From assembly GCF_006335145.1 (NCBI RefSeq), contig NZ_VDMN01000003.1, positions 605,794 through 669,793 of the forward strand: a stretch of 64,000 bases of DNA, in the 5' to 3' direction. A program made the translations under genes and the position numbers. Shown here in pieces: positions 22,548 through 29,977 of this stretch. Each line of letters begins with the position of its first letter. Positions within the stretch are counted from its first letter, which is position 1. This DNA is from Aliirhizobium smilacinae (lineage in GTDB: Bacteria; Pseudomonadota; Alphaproteobacteria; Rhizobiales; Rhizobiaceae). The notes beneath the pieces are model-generated. The model was not told the origin of the DNA. It ran no database searches and saw nothing but the letters and a program-made list of their open reading frames with translations.

Positions 22548-22609
22548 TGCAAATCTTCTTCTGGCCTGACGGCGGCAACCGCCGGCCGCTTTGCGCGCCG
22601 GCCCTTTCC

Positions 22610-23425
22610 TTAGCTCTGGGAAGTCGCCGGTACCATTCGTTTCATGGCCCAGTTGTAGAGACCGCCGATGATCATGCCCGCACAAACGATGGCCATGAGC
22701 AGCACGCTGACGACGGCGACAGCCGGTGTCAGTTCGTAGGTGACGGCTTGATAGATCCGCACCGGCAGGGTCTGGAGGCTGGGCGTTGTCAGAAAGATCG
22801 CGATCAGCACTTCGTCGAAGGCAATCAGGAAGCTTAGGCCAAATGCGGAGAGGATACCATGTAGCGCCATTGGCAAGACCACCGTCAAAAACACCTGCCG
22901 ATCCCGGGCGCCCAGACTGACGGCAGCCCGCAGCAAGGTTTCGTCGATGCCACGCAAGCTTGCCGCAATCACCAGTGCGGCGACAGGCAATCCCAACAGT
23001 GATTGGCCAATCGAGATCGCCACCCAACCACCGTCGAGCCCAAGCGATGTCGACAGCAGATAGGTCGCCAGCGCGACGACAACCGCAGGCACCATCATCG
23101 GAGAAAGAATGAGGATCTGGAGAAGTGGCTGCAGCCTGGATTTGGAGCGGACCATAGCGGCCGCGCCGAGGTATCCCATGGACGTTGAAATGATGCTTGC
23201 GGCGGTGGCGGTAAGCATGCTCCAGCCAAATGCGCTGCGCCACTCTGGCGACCCGAGCACCTCGTCGTACCACCGCAGCGACCATTGTTGTGGGATCGCG
23301 GCAATTGTCGTGGAGGATCCTAGCGACATCGGGATGAGGACGAGGAGCGGAAAGATCAGCAGAAAGAGGACGACGACGAGATAGGCAGACTGCGCGGCTC
23401 GTCCCAAGTCTTTACGTTCACTCAT
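22610..23425 (-). CDS. ABC transporter permease, PotC-type
   Basis: A 271-aa inner-membrane subunit with about six spans. It carries the permease EAA loop (AAVSLGARDRQVFLTVVLPMALHGI), which contacts the ATPase. The arrangement after a PotB-type permease, and segments such as ILSPMMVPAVVVALA, fit the polyamine/opine/thiamine importer family. The start at 23425 leaves a two-base gap to the preceding permease, indicating translational coupling. Confidence 0.9.
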   Translation of the reverse strand: MSERKDLGRAAQSAYLVVVLFLLIFPLLVLIPMSLGSSTTIAAIPQQWSLRWYDEVLGSPEWRSAFGWSMLTATAASIISTSMGYLGAAAMVRSKSRLQPLLQILILSPMMVPAVVVALATYLLSTSLGLDGGWVAISIGQSLLGLPVAALVIAASLRGIDETLLRAAVSLGARDRQVFLTVVLPMALHGILSAFGLSFLIAFDEVLIAIFLTTPSLQTLPVRIYQAVTYELTPAVAVVSVLLMAIVCAGMIIGGLYNWAMKRMVPATSQS

Positions 23426-23427
23426 GG

Positions 23428-24306
23428 TCAACCTGCCCTCATCAGTCGTGCAATCCCAAGCCAGCGCGCAGCAACCGCATAAGCGACACCGACGATGACG
23501 AGCATGATGATGGACAGTCCGGCGGCCTGGCTCAGGTTGAACATGATCACAACCTGCTGCTCGACGAGCTGGGCGATCATCACCTGTGCCGGCCCACCCA
23601 TCAGGGCTGGCGTGACGAAGTAACCGAACGCCAGGATCGTGGTGATCACCAGTCCCGCAGCCACACCCGGGGCTGTCAGCGGCAGATAGACGGTGAAGAA
23701 GATCGTCACCCTGCCTGCACCGAGACTTCTGGCCGCATCGATAAGCCTTGCATCGACACGCTTCATGCTGCCGACCAGTGACAGGAGCATGTAGGGCAAT
23801 AGAACGTAGGTCATGCCGATGATAACGCCCGTTTGGTTGAACAACAGCTTCCACGGAGCTCCAGGTACGCCGATTGAAACGAGAAACTGATTGAGCATGC
23901 CGTTGCGCCCGAGCAGCACGATAAACACGAAGGTTCTGACCAGGCTGCTGGTCAGAAACGGGAAGAGGATGATGATGTTTCCGAGTGTCGCCTTCCATCC
24001 TTCCAGACGCGCAAGGCAGGCGGCCGCCGGATAGGCGATGACCAGACACGTGAAGGCGACAGTTACCGAGGTCACCGCTGTCTGCAGAAGGATCGACTGA
24101 ATGCCCGCATTTGTCAGAAGTTTATAAAGAGGCTGCAGCGATAGGCTGCCCTCCGCATCGATCACGCTCAGGACGAGGATCTCGACAAGGGGATAGAGGA
24201 AGAACACCGACAGAAAAGCCAGCAGAATGGCAAGCCCGACGAATTGTCGCCCTTGGCTCATGAAGCCTGATGCGGCCGGCTGGCCGGTCCTGGACGCCAC
24301 GCTCAC
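23428..24306 (-). CDS. ABC transporter permease, PotB-type
   Basis: A 292-aa membrane subunit. The GTG at 24306 overlaps the ATPase stop as GTGA; an internal ATG at 24261 is an alternative start. The EAA loop reads DAARSLGAGRVTIFFTVYLPLTAPGV. Six hydrophobic segments are visible, with the first near residues 21-45. Together with the PotC-type permease it should form the channel of the importer. Confidence 0.9.
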   Translation of the reverse strand: MSVASRTGQPAASGFMSQGRQFVGLAILLAFLSVFFLYPLVEILVLSVIDAEGSLSLQPLYKLLTNAGIQSILLQTAVTSVTVAFTCLVIAYPAAACLARLEGWKATLGNIIILFPFLTSSLVRTFVFIVLLGRNGMLNQFLVSIGVPGAPWKLLFNQTGVIIGMTYVLLPYMLLSLVGSMKRVDARLIDAARSLGAGRVTIFFTVYLPLTAPGVAAGLVITTILAFGYFVTPALMGGPAQVMIAQLVEQQVVIMFNLSQAAGLSIIMLVIVGVAYAVAARWLGIARLMRAG

Positions 24307-25460
24307 GATGCCGTCTCCGTGGTGATCAGATGGAGGTCACGTGGATCCCAAGAGACATTGACCTGCCTTCCTGGAGAAAGGGCCGTCGTTCCGGCGCCAG
24401 CGACCTGCTGGACATCGAGGGCGCATCCGAGATCAGGGACATGGACGCGGTAACGCATGCTCTGTCCCATGAAGACCGCCTCTTCGAGTACCGCACCCAT
24501 TGTCGTCAGATCTTGAGCGGGGCTGTGCGGTGTCGTCAGCTCGGTTGCTGCGGAGATCCGCGCATGCTCGGGCCGCAGAAGCGCCATGCACCTGCCGTGG
24601 CACGGTGATCCCGAAGGCCAGGCTGCCGGGATCACCTTGCCCGAAGCCGCCACCGTCATGCAGCCAGCGCTCTCGTCAAATTGGCCGGCGATGAGATTGG
24701 AATCGCCGAGAAAGCGCGCGGCAAAAATCGAGGTTGGTCGCCGGTAGATTTCTTCCGGAGAGGCATATTGCTCGATCCGGCCATCCTGCATCAGCGCAAC
24801 GCGGTCGGACAGAAGCATCGCCTCGTTCTGGTCATGGGTAACGTAGATGACTGTCGCACCGATCTCTCGTTGCAGCTGCCTGATCTCCCATTTAAGCTCC
24901 TGTTTAAGCCGCACATCGAGGGCTCCCATCGGCTCGTCCATCAGAAGCACCGACGGTTCAAAGACAAGCGCGCGGGCGAGCGCGACGCGCTGTTGCTGTC
25001 CGCCTGATAGCCGGGCAGGTTTGCGGTCGGCCAGCCCCTCGAGCCGGACGAGGCGCAGGGCGCGATCGACACGATCCTTGATATGAGCTTTCGACATGCC
25101 CCGGACGCGAAGCGGGTAGGCGATGTTGCCAGCGACCGTCATGTGCGGAAAGAGGGCATAGTTCTGGAAGACGATGCCCATGTCCCGATCCCGTCCGGGT
25201 GGAAGATTGGTTACATCCCTGTCGCCAACGGTGATCTTCCCGCTATCTGGAATGATAAAGCCGGCAACTGCCATCAGTGTCGATGTCTTGCCCGAACCGG
25301 ATGGTCCTAGCAGGGTGACAAACTCACCCGCCTTAATGTCCATCGTGACGCCGGCAAGCACAGGTGTCCCGCCCAGCGTCTTGTGAATGCCGCTCAGCTG
25401 CACCGCAGCCGAGCGGGTTGAGCGACCGAGCGGTTCGCCCGTCGAAGGCTGAAACGCCAT
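24303..25460 (-). CDS. ABC transporter ATP-binding protein, PotA-type
   Basis: 385 aa. The start at 25460 overlaps the stop of the binding-protein gene by one base; longer frames upstream are shadows. Walker A is GPSGSGKT, the signature is LSGGQQQRVALARAL, and Walker B is VLLMDEPMGALD followed by the switch His in YVTHDQNEA. The C-terminal 130 residues form a TOBE-type regulatory domain. It energises import of the substrate delivered by the adjacent periplasmic protein. Confidence 0.95.
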   Translation of the reverse strand: MAFQPSTGEPLGRSTRSAAVQLSGIHKTLGGTPVLAGVTMDIKAGEFVTLLGPSGSGKTSTLMAVAGFIIPDSGKITVGDRDVTNLPPGRDRDMGIVFQNYALFPHMTVAGNIAYPLRVRGMSKAHIKDRVDRALRLVRLEGLADRKPARLSGGQQQRVALARALVFEPSVLLMDEPMGALDVRLKQELKWEIRQLQREIGATVIYVTHDQNEAMLLSDRVALMQDGRIEQYASPEEIYRRPTSIFAARFLGDSNLIAGQFDESAGCMTVAASGKVIPAAWPSGSPCHGRCMALLRPEHARISAATELTTPHSPAQDLTTMGAVLEEAVFMGQSMRYRVHVPDLGCALDVQQVAGAGTTALSPGRQVNVSWDPRDLHLITTETAS

Positions 25461-26557
25461 CAGTTTGCCGCCCACTCGTTCCAAGCGTTTGTAACGGCCG
25501 CGGTGTTCTCGCCCCACCATGCCGTATTCTGCACGAAACCCTTGTCTGACCATTTCGGGTTGGTCGGAAGCTTCATGGCGACGTCGTCGGAAATCGAGGC
25601 AAAGGCGTTTTTGTTGACAGGCCCATAAGGGATCAGAGTAGCGAAGCGCGCCTGCGCTTCCGACGACAGCGCATAGTCGATGAACTTGTGTGCGTTCTCG
25701 AGATTGGCAGCTCCCTTCAAAATGGAGTAGCCGCTTGGAACCTTCATATGCTCGTTCCAGTCGAAGGCGTAATCGCCGCCTTCGTCGATCATCGGCTGGA
25801 TGCGGCCATTGGCGATTGGCTCGAGATCGACTTCCCCGGTCGAGAGCAGGCTCGCCGAAATCGCGTCGGTGCCGTAAAACGTGTGGACGTCCGCTCGGAT
25901 CTTACCATACGAAGCAAGTGCTCTTTTGATATCCACCGGATACAGATCGCTTTTCCCAACGCCGTCTGCAAGAAGCGCGAATTCCAGGTCTGGCATGTTG
26001 AGTTGCAGACCGCACAAGGCTCTCACGGCCGGGAATTTCTTGATATCCCAGAATTCTGCCCAGCTCGTCGGTCCGCCATTCGGAAAAACAGATTTGCGAT
26101 ATCCAAGTACGCGTGCATAGACCATCCGGCGGACGATCTTTTCCTGGGCGGCATCCTTGCCGATATCGTCGATCTTAAACAGTTTGAACCGGTCGTACTC
26201 AACTGTAGCTAAGGCATCGGCGGCAGCCAGGGTCTGCAGAAGACCTTCCGAAGTATCGACAAGGTCGACCAGCGGACGCCCGGCTTTCGCGGAGGCAATG
26301 AGCGGCGCCATATCGGCCGGCGTCTTTTCGACTCGAATACCGGTCGCCTCGGTGAATGGAGCGAAGATCGCTTTCTCCATCGCCTCACCGTAGGTGCCGC
26401 CGGAAGTTGTCCTGACGACGATCTTCTGGTCGGCTGCCGAAGCCGCGCGCGTATGCGTCAGGATCGCGGCAGTCGGAAACGCGATAGCACTCGCCTTGAG
26501 AAGGCTACGACGGGTTGGATTGAGGAGAGTGGTGGAGCTTAGAATCTTGCTGGCCAT
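25460..26557 (-). CDS. Periplasmic solute-binding protein, PotD-like, Tat-exported
   Basis: 365 aa with a twin-arginine signal (TRRSLLKASAIAF, residues 15-27) and a likely cleavage near ASA-AD at about 42. The mature part has the two-lobe fold of the extracellular binding protein family 1/PotD group: VVRTTSGGTYGEAMEKA at the N-terminus and MKVPSGYSILKGAANLENAHKFIDYALS near the hinge. It hands the ligand to the PotB/PotC-type permeases. The ligand is not evident; the linked M24 hydrolase suggests an N-substituted amino acid or amide. Confidence 0.88.
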   Translation of the reverse strand: MASKILSSTTLLNPTRRSLLKASAIAFPTAAILTHTRAASAADQKIVVRTTSGGTYGEAMEKAIFAPFTEATGIRVEKTPADMAPLIASAKAGRPLVDLVDTSEGLLQTLAAADALATVEYDRFKLFKIDDIGKDAAQEKIVRRMVYARVLGYRKSVFPNGGPTSWAEFWDIKKFPAVRALCGLQLNMPDLEFALLADGVGKSDLYPVDIKRALASYGKIRADVHTFYGTDAISASLLSTGEVDLEPIANGRIQPMIDEGGDYAFDWNEHMKVPSGYSILKGAANLENAHKFIDYALSSEAQARFATLIPYGPVNKNAFASISDDVAMKLPTNPKWSDKGFVQNTAWWGENTAAVTNAWNEWAAN

Positions 26558-26597
26558 GCTGCTGTTCCCTTTTATTGTCAGACATGATGAATTGGTT

Positions 26598-27752
26598 TTA
26601 CGTAATGGGTTCGTAGATGCCGCCTCGGGTCAGCCGCTTTACGCCGTCATCGAAGATAGCGACGGTGCAGCCGACACCGACCGAGCGGTTGTCGTCGAAA
26701 TGGCCAACGATAACGACGTGGAAAGCCATGCCGACCTCGAGCGGGTCCTCGATCAGAGAGTTAAGGCCGATTTGCCATTGCGCGCCCCACGAGGGTGGAA
26801 AGCCTATGCCGAGCGAGTAGCCCGATCGACGTGCGAGTTTGCACGGCAGGTCATATCGCGAAAGCACGGATTGGGTGGCTTCGTTGATGACCTTCATCGG
26901 TCGACCGGGCGCGATTGCCGCAATTGCAGCCGTGTGCGCTTCGGTCATTGCAAGCGCAGCAGATCTCAGCCTCGCAAGCGGCTCACCGATGAAGACTGTT
27001 CGCACCGATGGCGCATGGTAGCGCGCCTTGACACCTGTGAGCTCCATCGTGACGTGATCGTCTTCCTGGATGACCTCACCATCCCAGGCTGCGTGCACCA
27101 ACCCGGTGCGCCGACCGACCATGATATTCGGCCAGCTGCCAGGGTATTCGGAACCAGCTCCGACCATTTCAGCAAAGGCAATTTTCGCAAGGTCGTTTTC
27201 CGAAGCTCCAGCAGCGACTGCCGCACAGGTTCGGTCCGACATCGCATCACCGATGACGCCGGCGTCCTGGAGGACTTGGAGCTCTTTCGAGGATTTGATC
27301 ATTCGAACACGGTCGATCATCGTCGATGCGTCGAGCCAGGTCATCTTGCGGCAGCCATTCATGATGGCGGCAGCACGCTCGGCCGGCATCGTCCAGCTGG
27401 CAAGCTCGATCCCGATGGTTTGTGCTTCGCCGATTGAACTTTCGATGAAGGTGCACGCGGCAGCGATTGGATCCTCGTCGTCCTGGTAGAGCGCGTAGGT
27501 TTCAATATGGCCTAGCTCAAGCGCAAGTGCTGCATTGGCGGTCTCCATCTGGCGCGTAAAAAGCACCGGCGGAGCGTCCGTTCGGATCAACAGAAACTGG
27601 AATGTAAAGACGGCCTTCGTCTGATAGCCGCAGACGTAAAAGTAGTTTTCCGGCGCGGAGACGAGCATCGCGTCGAGGCGGCGTCTTCGCATTTCTTCTC
27701 GCACGTTCTCGAGGCGCGCGGAGAATTCCGAGCGTCCGAAGAGGACATTCAT
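26598..27752 (-). CDS. M24 pita-bread-fold hydrolase, creatinase/ectoine-hydrolase-like
   Basis: 384 aa. The start MNVLFGRSEFSARL (27752) has a G-rich ribosome site; frames extending further cover the promoter. The N-terminal creatinase domain (NYFYVCGYQTKAVF) precedes the M24 domain. The usual five metal ligands of Xaa-Pro peptidases are missing: MELTG replaces the first Asp, HAPSVRT the second, and GYSLGIGFPPSW replaces the His motif. The same pattern occurs in metal-independent creatinase and ectoine hydrolase (EutD/DoeA). It is the first gene of the operon with the importer and the GntR regulator, so it probably hydrolyses the imported compound. The substrate is unassigned. Confidence 0.8.
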   Translation of the reverse strand: MNVLFGRSEFSARLENVREEMRRRRLDAMLVSAPENYFYVCGYQTKAVFTFQFLLIRTDAPPVLFTRQMETANAALALELGHIETYALYQDDEDPIAAACTFIESSIGEAQTIGIELASWTMPAERAAAIMNGCRKMTWLDASTMIDRVRMIKSSKELQVLQDAGVIGDAMSDRTCAAVAAGASENDLAKIAFAEMVGAGSEYPGSWPNIMVGRRTGLVHAAWDGEVIQEDDHVTMELTGVKARYHAPSVRTVFIGEPLARLRSAALAMTEAHTAAIAAIAPGRPMKVINEATQSVLSRYDLPCKLARRSGYSLGIGFPPSWGAQWQIGLNSLIEDPLEVGMAFHVVIVGHFDDNRSVGVGCTVAIFDDGVKRLTRGGIYEPIT

Positions 27753-27867
27753 GTCGATCAAGTTTTCCCCCCTGAAATTAAGATAGCCCATAGCAAAAGC
27801 ACGCAGGCTCAGTGGTAGGCCACTGCAACGTTGATGGCGTGATAGTAATATCGGATCTTTGAATTCC

Positions 27868-27881
27868 GTTGGTATACCAAC
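27868..27881. promoter_or_regulatory. Predicted FadR-type GntR operator
   Basis: GTTGGTATACCAAC is a perfect 14-bp palindrome whose core TGGT-N2-ACCA fits the operator half-sites of FadR-subfamily GntR regulators. It lies 116 bp before the M24 gene start and covers the predicted -10 box. Confidence 0.75.
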
Positions 27882-27902
27882 AGCGAACCATTGGAATGTC
27901 AA
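27874..27902 (-). promoter_or_regulatory. Predicted sigma-70 promoter of the M24/ABC/GntR operon
   Basis: On the minus strand a perfect -35 box TTGACA (27902-27897) is followed after exactly 17 bases by TGGTAT (27879-27874) as -10. The -10 is embedded in the palindromic operator, so bound GntR protein would block RNA polymerase. Confidence 0.65.
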
Positions 27903-27963
27903 CAGGTTTTCTTGGGTTTATTCAGCGGCTCAGGTGATGTCCGCTGTTATTGCGGTGATGAAG

Positions 27964-28083
27964 TCAGACGGTAGAGCGTACCAAGGAGTCGCGAACGACC
28001 AATTCAGCGTTAACGGCTGCCGAGTCTTGCAGCGAATTGCCTCGGTCTGGCAGCTGGTCGACGGGTCGGATTGGTTCGAGTGC
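27964..28083 (-). pseudogene. Possible C-terminal remnant of a LacI-type regulator
   Basis: A 39-codon minus-strand stretch ends VNAELVVRDSLVRSTV before a stop. The AELVVRDS element resembles the last strand of LacI/GalR regulators. An in-frame stop lies just upstream and no HTH region is present, so only a fragment is seen. The match is short and chance resemblance is possible. Confidence 0.3.
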
Positions 28084-28388
28084 TCATTAAGAGATTGCTG
28101 TTGCTCGGCGAACGTATCCAGCGCTGAACGTATGGCCGCAGCTACATACCGCCGACATCACCACCGCTTTTCAGGTTCCAGTTATGACAGCTGCGCCTTC
28201 GACTGTGGAACAAGTTGCGCCCCACAGCTTTAATTGCTTGGGCTGCAAGACCTAATCGCATTCATGCGCTGCGCTAATAGGTGCATGCGGATTTGAAGGG
28301 GTAATCCCGCTTAGCCGCGGCCCTATTTGAAAAGCGACGTTGAGGTTTTCCGCCTTCACGTGCCGGAGCCATTAGCCTGGAGGTTGAG
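28084..28388. other. Intergenic region before paoABCD
   Basis: No credible gene is seen. The stretch includes a loose EcfG-type site at 28207-28231 and presumably the promoter of the aldehyde oxidoreductase operon. Confidence 0.4.
28207..28231 (+). promoter_or_regulatory. Loose EcfG-type promoter candidate before paoA
   Basis: GGAAC at 28207-28211, then 18 bases, then TT at 28230-28231 (GGAAC-N17-TTT). This fits the relaxed RpoE2 form (GGAAC-N18/19-TT) but not the stricter GTT form. Confidence 0.35.
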
Positions 28389-29027
28389 ATGCCATCACCA
28401 ATCCAATTGGAACTTTCCCGACGAGAACTGCTTGTGTCGTCAGCCGCAACAGTAGCGGTCGCTGGAGCCGCGACGGGTGTCCGTGCGGAAGACACGAGGG
28501 GAAAAACCTTGCAAGAAACAACAAACGTCGCCTTTGAGGTCAATGGGGAATCCCAGAGCCTGACATTGGATAACCGAACTACATTGCTCGACGCCTTGCG
28601 TGAGCACCTCCATTTGACAGGAACGAAGAAGGGCTGTGATCACGGCCAGTGTGGCGCCTGTACGGTAATCGTAGACGGTCGCCGCATCAATTCCTGTCTG
28701 TCACTCGCTGTCATGCATGAGGGCGACAAGATCACAACCATCGAAGGCCTCGGCCGGCCCGGCAATCTGCACCCGATGCAGGCCGCATTCGTCAAGCACG
28801 ATGGATTTCAGTGCGGCTACTGTACACCGGGACAGATCTGTTCCTCCCTGGCGGTACTCGAGGAGATCAAGGCAAACATCCCGAGCCACGTCACCGGAAA
28901 CCTTACCGAAAAAGTAGCCATCACGTCGCCCGAGATACGCGAGCGCATGAGCGGCAACATCTGTCGATGCGGTGCATACGCTAACATTCTCGATGCAATC
29001 CATGAAGTTGCGGGAGTGCCGGCATGA
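28389..29027 (+). CDS. paoA: Periplasmic aldehyde oxidoreductase, iron-sulfur subunit
   Basis: 212 aa with a Tat signal ([17 protein letters not shown], residues 10-26), so the enzyme is folded and exported through its signal. Two [2Fe-2S] sites are visible: the plant-ferredoxin type [17 protein letters not shown] with a further Cys in INSCLSL, and the helical CGYCTPGQ ... CRCGAY site. It passes electrons from the molybdenum subunit. It overlaps paoB by four bases (ATGA). The gene order and signal match E. coli PaoABC, which detoxifies aromatic aldehydes. Confidence 0.95.
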   Translation: MPSPIQLELSRRELLVSSAATVAVAGAATGVRAEDTRGKTLQETTNVAFEVNGESQSLTLDNRTTLLDALREHLHLTGTKKGCDHGQCGACTVIVDGRRINSCLSLAVMHEGDKITTIEGLGRPGNLHPMQAAFVKHDGFQCGYCTPGQICSSLAVLEEIKANIPSHVTGNLTEKVAITSPEIRERMSGNICRCGAYANILDAIHEVAGVPA

Positions 29028-29974
29028 GAGCGTTTACCTATGAGCGAGCCTCGTCGGTCGAGGCGGCGGCAGTGGCGGCGGCGCAAAATGCTGATGCAAA
29101 GTTCATCGCCGGCGGTACAAATCTCCTTGATCTGATGAAGCTTGAGATCGAGAAGCCGTCTCATCTCATCGATGTAAATGGCATTGACCTCGACACGATC
29201 GAGAGAACGCAAGATGGCGGCTTGCGTATCGGCGCGCTGGTACGTAATACCGATCTTGCAGCGGATGTGACCGTCCGCCGCGACTATGGGCTCCTATCCC
29301 GCGCGCTTGTGGCAGGCGCATCCGGGCAGCTGCGCAACAAGGCGACGACGGCTGGCAATCTGCTTCAGCGTACGCGCTGTCCCTACTTCTACGATCCAAA
29401 CCAGCCCTGCAACAAGCGGAACCCAGGCAGCGGCTGTTCTGCCATTGGCGGAGTTACCCGCCATCTTGGTGTGGTCGGTGTGAGCGAAGCTTGTCTTGCC
29501 ACCCACCCGAGCGACATGGCCGTGGCGATGCGGGCACTGGACGCGGTCGTGGAGACCGTCAAGCCCAACGGAGAGAAGCGTTCCATTCCGATGGCAGACT
29601 TCCACCGCCTGCCAGGCGATACCCCGCATATCGAGACGGCGCTGGAGCACGGCGAGTTCATCACTAACGTCGTCCTGCCTTCGCCCATAGGCGGCAAGCA
29701 AATCTACCGCAAAGTCCGTGACCGTGCTTCCTATGCGTTCGCGCTGGTATCTGTTGCAGCTGTCATTCATTCCGATGGTAGCGGCAAGGTCGCTGTCGGC
29801 GGCGTCGCGCACAAGCCGTGGCGTATCGAAGCTGCGGAGGCCGAGCTACCCAACGGCGCTCGCGCCATGGCTTCAGCGTTGCTGGCCGATGCCCGCCCCA
29901 CCGAAGAGAACAAGTTCAAGATCAGCCTCACCGAGCGCACACTTGCCGCCGTTCTGTCAGAGGCGAAAGGATAA
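29024..29974 (+). CDS. paoB: Aldehyde oxidoreductase, FAD-binding subunit
   Basis: 316 aa of the CO-dehydrogenase-flavoprotein/xanthine-dehydrogenase FAD family. FAD-contacting motifs are [14 protein letters not shown] near the N-terminus and a [12 protein letters not shown] segment. RCPYF ... [13 protein letters not shown] supplies the extra cysteines that bind a [4Fe-4S] cluster in E. coli PaoB, a hallmark separating this subgroup from ordinary xanthine oxidase subunits. The start overlaps paoA; paoC follows after three bases. Confidence 0.95.
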   Translation: MRAFTYERASSVEAAAVAAAQNADAKFIAGGTNLLDLMKLEIEKPSHLIDVNGIDLDTIERTQDGGLRIGALVRNTDLAADVTVRRDYGLLSRALVAGASGQLRNKATTAGNLLQRTRCPYFYDPNQPCNKRNPGSGCSAIGGVTRHLGVVGVSEACLATHPSDMAVAMRALDAVVETVKPNGEKRSIPMADFHRLPGDTPHIETALEHGEFITNVVLPSPIGGKQIYRKVRDRASYAFALVSVAAVIHSDGSGKVAVGGVAHKPWRIEAAEAELPNGARAMASALLADARPTEENKFKISLTERTLAAVLSEAKG

Positions 29975-29977
29975 GTC

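Noticed and set aside
22548..23285. N-terminal extension of the GntR regulator frame to 488 codons
   Set aside because: The extension overlaps the permease gene in another frame; the winged-helix domain starts at 22547.
27859..28233. Plus-strand frame of 124 codons between the M24 operon and paoA
   Set aside because: No ribosome site or family pattern, and it overlaps the predicted promoter/operator of the M24 operon.
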